From Bacteroidota bacterium (GTDB lineage Bacteria > Bacteroidota > Bacteroidia > Flavobacteriales_D > Crocinitomicaceae): 9,891 nt of DNA. The DNA is taken from positions 1-9,891 of the forward strand of contig JAJRQP010000003.1 of the NCBI GenBank assembly GCA_024280195.1. The letters are read 5' to 3'. Below, piece by piece: positions 6,909-9,891 of this stretch (positions are counted from its first letter, which is position 1; each line of letters starts with the position of its first letter). Made by a program: the position numbers and the translations under genes. The notes under the pieces were generated by a model that was not told where the DNA came from, made no database searches, and saw only the letters and a list, made by a program, of their open reading frames with translations.

Positions 6909-7424
6909 ATGAAATCAAAAACAGCAAAAGAAACATTGGCAATTACGACGAAATTAGTTTTGCCTAATGATACAAACACCTTAGGCAACCTATTTGGTGG
7001 AGAATTATTGGCTTGGATGGATGTGATTTCGAGTATTTCTGCTCATCGTCATTGCAAAAGAGTGGTTGTAACTGCTGCTGTAAATAATGTTTCTTTTCAA
7101 CAACCTATTAAGGAGGCATCTATTGTGACATTAGAAGCAAAAGTATCAAGAGCTTTCACTTCATCAATGGAAATTTTTGTGGATGTATTTGTCGAGGATA
7201 ATGTTACTGGGGAAAAAGTAAAAAGCAATGAAGCCATTTATACCTTTGTTGCGGTTGATCAAAACGGAGGCCCTATTGCTGTTCCAGAATTGATTCCAGA
7301 AACTGATTTAGAAAAACAACGATTCGAAGGCGCACTAAGAAGAAAACAACTCGGATTAATTCTCGCAGGTAAAATGAAACCAAATGATGCGGGGGAGCTG
7401 AAGAAATTATTTATGGGGGAGTAG
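6909..7424 (+). CDS. Acyl-CoA thioesterase, hotdog fold (YciA/cytosolic ACOT type)
   Basis: This 171-residue enzyme hydrolyses acyl-CoA thioesters to the free acid and CoA in the cytoplasm. The family block NTLGNLFGGELLAWMD spans 23-38; Asp38 in WMD matches the catalytic Asp of YciA-type enzymes, and GG at 30-31 lies at the head of the hotdog helix. TAAVNNVSFQQPIKEASIVTLEAKVSRAFTSSMEI (56-90) is the conserved strand region. The C-terminal 50 residues (PELIPETDLEKQRFEGALRRKQ) are a charged helical tail like that of Bacteroidota relatives. It is probably monocistronic. Its last 14 bases overlap the antisense remnant of the neighbouring glycosyltransferase gene described below. Confidence 0.93.
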   Translation: MKSKTAKETLAITTKLVLPNDTNTLGNLFGGELLAWMDVISSISAHRHCKRVVVTAAVNNVSFQQPIKEASIVTLEAKVSRAFTSSMEIFVDVFVEDNVTGEKVKSNEAIYTFVAVDQNGGPIAVPELIPETDLEKQRFEGALRRKQLGLILAGKMKPNDAGELKKLFMGE

Positions 7425-7471
7425 TTTTACCCACTATCTCATCCACATTCTGCTTTACCATACAATCAAAA
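7411..7471 (-). pseudogene. Stranded 3' remnant of the family-9 glycosyltransferase gene
   Basis: Read on the minus strand from 7470, this stretch encodes FDCMVKQNVDEIVGKTTPP and then TAA at 7413-7411. The present glycosyltransferase ends FDCMMKQNVDEIVG and stop. The two match codon for codon apart from one Val/Met codon. The remnant then continues five codons further, to a stop inside the 3' end of the thioesterase gene. Upstream of 7471 the similarity stops abruptly, so only this tail is left. The simplest reading is that the ancestral gene ended here, convergent with and overlapping the thioesterase gene by 14 bp, before the hipBA unit was inserted. Confidence 0.75.
7429..7471 (+). repeat. 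Direct repeat, left copy, flanking hipBA
   Basis: These 43 bases match 9093-9135 with only two differences (7456 T versus C, 7458 C versus T). Both copies have the same orientation, offset by 1,664 bp. Outside the 43 bases the flanks do not match. The copy ends on its right with ACAATCAAAA. Confidence 0.95.
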
Positions 7472-7477
7472 ATAAAA

Positions 7478-7491
7478 GACAATATATTGTC
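7478..7491. promoter_or_regulatory. Palindromic operator, probable HipB binding site O1
   Basis: GACAATATATTGTC is a perfect 14-bp inverted repeat, centred 53 bases before the hipB start. HipB antitoxins are dimeric HTH repressors that bind such palindromes in their own promoter, with HipA as co-repressor. The E. coli operator has a different sequence, so this assignment is by position and symmetry. Confidence 0.7.
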
Positions 7492-7519
7492 CGTTTATAA
7501 ATAATAATACGTATATTAG
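7487..7519 (+). promoter_or_regulatory. Candidate hipBA promoter
   Basis: TTG at 7487-7489, inside the palindrome, lies 22 bp before TATATTAG at 7512-7519, which fits TAnnTTTG with one mismatch. Transcription would begin near 7526, leaving a leader of about 12 bases before ATG 7538. The -33 element would be covered by a repressor on the palindrome. The second partial operator covers the start region. Confidence 0.4.
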
Positions 7520-7532
7520 CTCATATATTGTC
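7519..7532. promoter_or_regulatory. Second, degenerate operator O2 of hipBA
   Basis: ATATATTGTC at 7523-7532 repeats the right part of the 7478-7491 palindrome exactly, 41 bases downstream, close to four DNA helical turns. The left arm of a full palindrome here would be GCTCATA instead of GACAATA, so only one half-site is intact. It ends five bases before the hipB ATG. Confidence 0.55.
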
Positions 7533-7537
7533 TAAAT

Positions 7538-7834
7538 ATGGGAAAATACAGTGTTAATAAACAGCCGCATGATGTCCTACTTGAGTTGGCGGCTAAATTT
7601 AGGGAGATTAGAAAAAATCAAAATTTATCAAGACGCGAACTGTCTGAACGATCGGGTGTTTCTGAATCAAGCATAAAACGATTTGAATTGACCGGAAAAG
7701 TTTCTTTAGAATCACTTCTTCGAATTACTCATTTAGTAGATCGATTACTAGACTTTGAGAACGTTTTCAGCAAAATAGAAAGCAATTACAATGATGTAGA
7801 GAAGCTATTTAGTCACAAAACGAAACGAAAATGA
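7538..7834 (+). CDS. hipB: HipB-like antitoxin, Xre-family HTH regulator
   Basis: The 98-residue protein has one Xre/Cro-type helix-turn-helix domain at about 16-72: FREIRKNQNLSRRELSERSGVSESSIKRFE, followed by SLESLLRITHLVDRLLDF. The recognition helix is around residues 42-51. The tail (73-98) is polar and Lys-rich and could contact HipA. As in known hipBA systems it should dimerise, repress its own promoter and neutralise HipA. It is directly upstream of hipA and overlaps it by four bases (ATGA), the classic coupled toxin-antitoxin layout. The palindrome and half-site upstream are its likely operators. Confidence 0.9.
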   Translation: MGKYSVNKQPHDVLLELAAKFREIRKNQNLSRRELSERSGVSESSIKRFELTGKVSLESLLRITHLVDRLLDFENVFSKIESNYNDVEKLFSHKTKRK

Positions 7835-9063
7835 CTGGAGTAAAAAAAATAGAAGTTTCGATTCTGTTCGATCGTGAAAAAATTGAAGTGGGTGAAATAG
7901 TTTTGGGTGGGAAGGAAATCTATTTTAAGTATTACCCTTCGTTTATTGATTTAGGAATAGAAATTTCTCCTATTAAATTACCGTTGTCAGATAAAATATA
8001 CTCAGCAGATAGATTGCCGTTTGATGGATTGTTTGGCGTGTTTAATGATTCTCTTCCGGAAGGATGGGGACGTTTATTAATAGATCGAAAACTGGGGAAT
8101 ATGGGAGTTCCTTTAACTTCCGTAACACAACTTGACCGTTTGACTTTTGTTGGAGATAGCGGAATGGGCGCTTTGATGTATTCTCCAAAAGAAGAAATGG
8201 GGATTGAAACCGATAATAATTTGAATCTAGCATTAATCTCGGAGGAAATTCAAGAAGTTCAGGAAGGGGTAAGTGAAGATGTTATTGAAAAACTCATTGA
8301 TTTAGGAGGGTCTTCGGGCGGAGCAAGACCGAAGATATCTGTTGGGTACAATAAAACTACAGAACACCTCATTCACGGAACAAATGAATTGCCAGAAGGC
8401 TACGAACATTGGATAATTAAATTTCCAACATCGAATGATTATCCAGATATAGCCAATATTGAATTGGCCTATTATAAAATGGCTTTAGATGCTGGTATTG
8501 AAATGAATGAGTCTCGCCTGTTTAAAGACGCAAAAGGGAAAGCTTATTTTGGAACCAAACGATTTGACAGGGTAGAAAATGATCGTATACACATGCACTC
8601 CGCTGCAGGTTTGATGCACGACGACTTTAGACGAAGTAATATGGACTATGGTCATTTAATGGATTGCGGATTCAAATTGGTAAAGCATGTAGGGGTTTAT
8701 GAGAAAATCTTAAGGCTTGCGGCATTTAATATCTATGCGCATAATAGAGATGACCATAGTAATAATTTTGCCTTTTTGATGAACCCCAAAGGTGAGTGGA
8801 GTTTTGCTCCTGCTTATGATCTAACCTTTTCATCTTCTTCTCATGGTTTTCACAGCACTACTGTTGCTGGAGAAAGTGAATCTCCAGAAAAAGCCAATTT
8901 AATGGAATTAGCGAAAGAATTTATGGTTAAAAAAATAGATATTTCTATAGCAGAAGTTCAACAATCTATAAAAAATTGGAAACAGTACGCAGAAGATTGC
9001 GGTGTGTCCAAAAAAAACACAAAAATGATAGAATCTGTGCTTAAGCGAAATCTTAATCTGTAG
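7831..9063 (+). CDS. hipA: HipA-family serine/threonine kinase toxin
   Basis: At 410 residues this is a full-length HipA; E. coli HipA phosphorylates glutamyl-tRNA synthetase (GltX) and halts translation, causing persistence. The N-terminal subdomain (about 1-115) is present, with FDGLFGVFNDSLPEGWGRLLIDR, so this is not a split HipS/HipT system. The Gly-rich loop is LGGSSGGARPK (158-168); Ser161 or Ser162 aligns with the autophosphorylated Ser150 region of E. coli HipA. WIIKFP (194-199) holds the probable ATP-binding Lys197. The catalytic loop is HNRDDHSNNF (304-313), and PAYDL (327-331) carries the metal-binding Asp330. All kinase residues I can identify are intact, so it should be active. 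The actual target here is unknown. The gene is coupled to hipB. Confidence 0.95.
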   Translation: MTGVKKIEVSILFDREKIEVGEIVLGGKEIYFKYYPSFIDLGIEISPIKLPLSDKIYSADRLPFDGLFGVFNDSLPEGWGRLLIDRKLGNMGVPLTSVTQLDRLTFVGDSGMGALMYSPKEEMGIETDNNLNLALISEEIQEVQEGVSEDVIEKLIDLGGSSGGARPKISVGYNKTTEHLIHGTNELPEGYEHWIIKFPTSNDYPDIANIELAYYKMALDAGIEMNESRLFKDAKGKAYFGTKRFDRVENDRIHMHSAAGLMHDDFRRSNMDYGHLMDCGFKLVKHVGVYEKILRLAAFNIYAHNRDDHSNNFAFLMNPKGEWSFAPAYDLTFSSSSHGFHSTTVAGESESPEKANLMELAKEFMVKKIDISIAEVQQSIKNWKQYAEDCGVSKKNTKMIESVLKRNLNL

Positions 9064-9089
9064 CATATTCTTAGAGAATGAAAAAACAA

Positions 9090-9891
9090 TCAACCCACTA
9101 TCTCATCCACATTCTGCTTCATCATACAATCAAAATGCTTTTTTGGGCATTCTTGAAAACCAATTTTAGAACAAGGACGGCAATTTAATCCTTTAACTTC
9201 GTGGATGCTGAATTTGTCTTGCTTATTGGGATAATACGGGTACATTCCTAAATCTGGGACGGTACTTCCCCAAACAGATGATATTTGCACACCAAAGCAA
9301 CTAGCGATGTGCATCATTCCCGTATCGTTCGTAAACAAACGATTGCTTTGTTTTACAATACTTGCCGATTGATTCAGATTAAAACCTCCGCAGGCACTTT
9401 TGATATTTTTACCTGGCAAAGCATCTATGACTTCCAAAGCAAAAATGGCATCCATTTCTCCACCTAAAAGAATAATTGGGTCATTGATTTTTGTGATAAT
9501 TTTCACCAATAGTTCTTTGGGCATTCGTTTTGTTTTGAACTGTGCACCAATGGCAATAGTTTGAAAATCAGTAAATCCAAATTCTTTCTCAACATCGACT
9601 TCATCTTTCTCCGAAATAAAATACTCACATGGAAGAGAGTCGTTCTTTACATTCAGCGATGTAACAGTATCAAAATAACGCTCAACAATATGCACTTTAG
9701 GCATTTTGTTGACTTTGAATTTTACCAACAACCATTTCTTCCAATTCAATTTATTAAAAGATTGAGAAGGTCGTCTTAATTGTGCTTTCAATGATTTCGT
9801 TCGAAAATTGTTGTGCAAGTCTATGATGAAGTCGTAATTCTCTTTTTTCAGGTCAGGAATAAGTTCATCAATGTGCTTATCCATTGCATAA
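9090..9891 (-). CDS. Glycosyltransferase family 9 (heptosyltransferase-like), 5' end outside window
   Basis: About 266 C-terminal residues are visible; the frame stays open past Met 9884 to the window edge, and family members are about 340 residues, so the N-terminal 70-80 residues are missing rather than the gene starting at 9884. Family blocks are YDFIIDLHNNFRTKSL near the start of the visible part, IAIGAQFKTKRMP, IILLGGEMD and the diagnostic TNDTGMMHIASCFGV with its sugar-nucleotide-site Asp. GT9 enzymes add heptose or similar sugars to the lipopolysaccharide core at the inner membrane. Near the end lie four cysteines (NCRPC, ECPKKHFDC), a pattern seen in relatives that could bind metal or form disulfides. 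The last 14 codons form the right 43-bp repeat. The stop TGA is made by the ACAATCAA junction octamer, and the protein ends five residues earlier than the remnant on the other side of hipBA would predict. Confidence 0.93.
   Translation of the reverse strand, partial: YAMDKHIDELIPDLKKENYDFIIDLHNNFRTKSLKAQLRRPSQSFNKLNWKKWLLVKFKVNKMPKVHIVERYFDTVTSLNVKNDSLPCEYFISEKDEVDVEKEFGFTDFQTIAIGAQFKTKRMPKELLVKIITKINDPIILLGGEMDAIFALEVIDALPGKNIKSACGGFNLNQSASIVKQSNRLFTNDTGMMHIASCFGVQISSVWGSTVPDLGMYPYYPNKQDKFSIHEVKGLNCRPCSKIGFQECPKKHFDCMMKQNVDEIVG
9093..9135 (+). repeat. Direct repeat, right copy, forming the 3' end of the glycosyltransferase gene
   Basis: This copy matches 7429-7471 at 41 of 43 positions. On the minus strand it codes for FDCMMKQNVDEIVG, the C-terminus of the glycosyltransferase, and its left edge is the last sense codon of that gene. 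Both mismatches fall in one codon (Met here, Val in the left copy). Confidence 0.95.

Larger units (their letters stand above)
7472..9092 (+). other. Putative hipBA insertion cassette
   Basis: This 1.6-kb unit lies exactly between the two 43-bp direct repeats and holds only the hipBA promoter/operator, hipB and hipA. It contains no integrase, transposase or terminal inverted repeat that I can see. An octamer ACAATCAA occurs at the right end of the left repeat (7462-7469) and again just before the right repeat (9086-9093). The arrangement suggests that the unit entered the 3' end of the glycosyltransferase gene by recombination, with the recombinase supplied in trans or lost. An alternative is local duplication during homologous recombination. 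Confidence 0.55.

Noticed and set aside
7414..7433. TGGG...CCCA pairing at the end of the thioesterase gene as a possible terminator
   Set aside because: The stem is short and interrupted and has no T-run behind it; most of the sequence is better explained as the glycosyltransferase remnant.
8042..8233. Minus-strand open frame inside hipA
   Set aside because: It is antisense to well-conserved hipA coding sequence and has no family features; the same holds for the minus-strand frame at 8908-9093 and the plus-strand frames inside the minus-strand genes.
7538..9063. Tripartite HipBST system
   Set aside because: hipA encodes both the N-terminal subdomain and the kinase in one frame, and only one small gene precedes it, so this is a two-gene hipBA system.
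9065..9086. Hairpin ATTCT-TAG-AGAAT followed by an A-run just after hipA
   Set aside because: The stem is only five base pairs and is followed by A residues rather than T on the hipA strand. On the opposite strand the T-run comes before the hairpin, so it is a terminator in neither direction.
9882..9884. ATG at 9884 as the true start of the glycosyltransferase
   Set aside because: The frame continues without stop to the window edge, and the N-terminal nucleotide-fold half typical of GT9 enzymes is not complete, so the start lies outside.

Overview
The window looks like a chromosomal segment of a Bacteroidota bacterium, most likely Flavobacteriales. It is AT-rich. Several gene starts lie behind a TAnnTTTG-type -7 box, the promoter element typical of this phylum, and clear Shine-Dalgarno sequences are scarce. 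Several proteins also have a flavobacterial look: a cysteine-free Mrp with the NMAWFTPAELPENKYYIFG-type segment, a 142-residue conserved protein and a bifunctional PGI/PMI-type isomerase. I cannot assign family or genus from sequence alone.

Left edge (1-1342). The C-terminus of an Mn-type superoxide dismutase ends at 199 and is followed by a good intrinsic terminator. A promoter overlapping that terminator drives a secreted protein of unknown function, whose FC...YQxxVW residues recall bacterial thioester domains. A 7-bp tandem repeat, GAGTTAT x4, lies in the convergent gap after it.

Central minus-strand block (1343-6791). In transcription order it holds a PGI/PMI-type sugar-phosphate isomerase, lipB (octanoyltransferase), a membrane-anchored beta-lactamase-fold serine hydrolase and a 142-residue conserved hypothetical. 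These four are packed within 6 bp of each other or overlap. After a 60-100 bp gap with its own -7 boxes come a lipoprotein, mrp (P-loop NTPase) and a NifU-type Fe-S scaffold gene that overlaps mrp by 11 bp. The block therefore places lipoyl-group assembly near Fe-S cluster handling; lipoyl synthase is itself an Fe-S enzyme.

Right part (6885-9891). A YciA-like acyl-CoA thioesterase on the plus strand faces a family-9 glycosyltransferase (heptosyltransferase-like, cut by the window edge) on the minus strand. Between them sits a complete hipB-hipA toxin-antitoxin operon with a 14-bp perfect palindrome and a second partial site about 41 bp downstream. The most interesting structural signal is here. 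The hipBA unit is bracketed by a 43-bp direct repeat (41/43 identical, 1,664 bp apart) that is the 3' coding end of the glycosyltransferase gene. The left copy is a stranded remnant of that gene; its reading frame continues to a stop inside the thioesterase gene. The right copy is the end of the present gene, which now stops exactly at the junction. An octamer, ACAATCAA, marks both junctions and supplies the new stop. This points to insertion of a compact hipBA cassette, without its own recombinase, into the 3' end of a cell-envelope glycosyltransferase gene.
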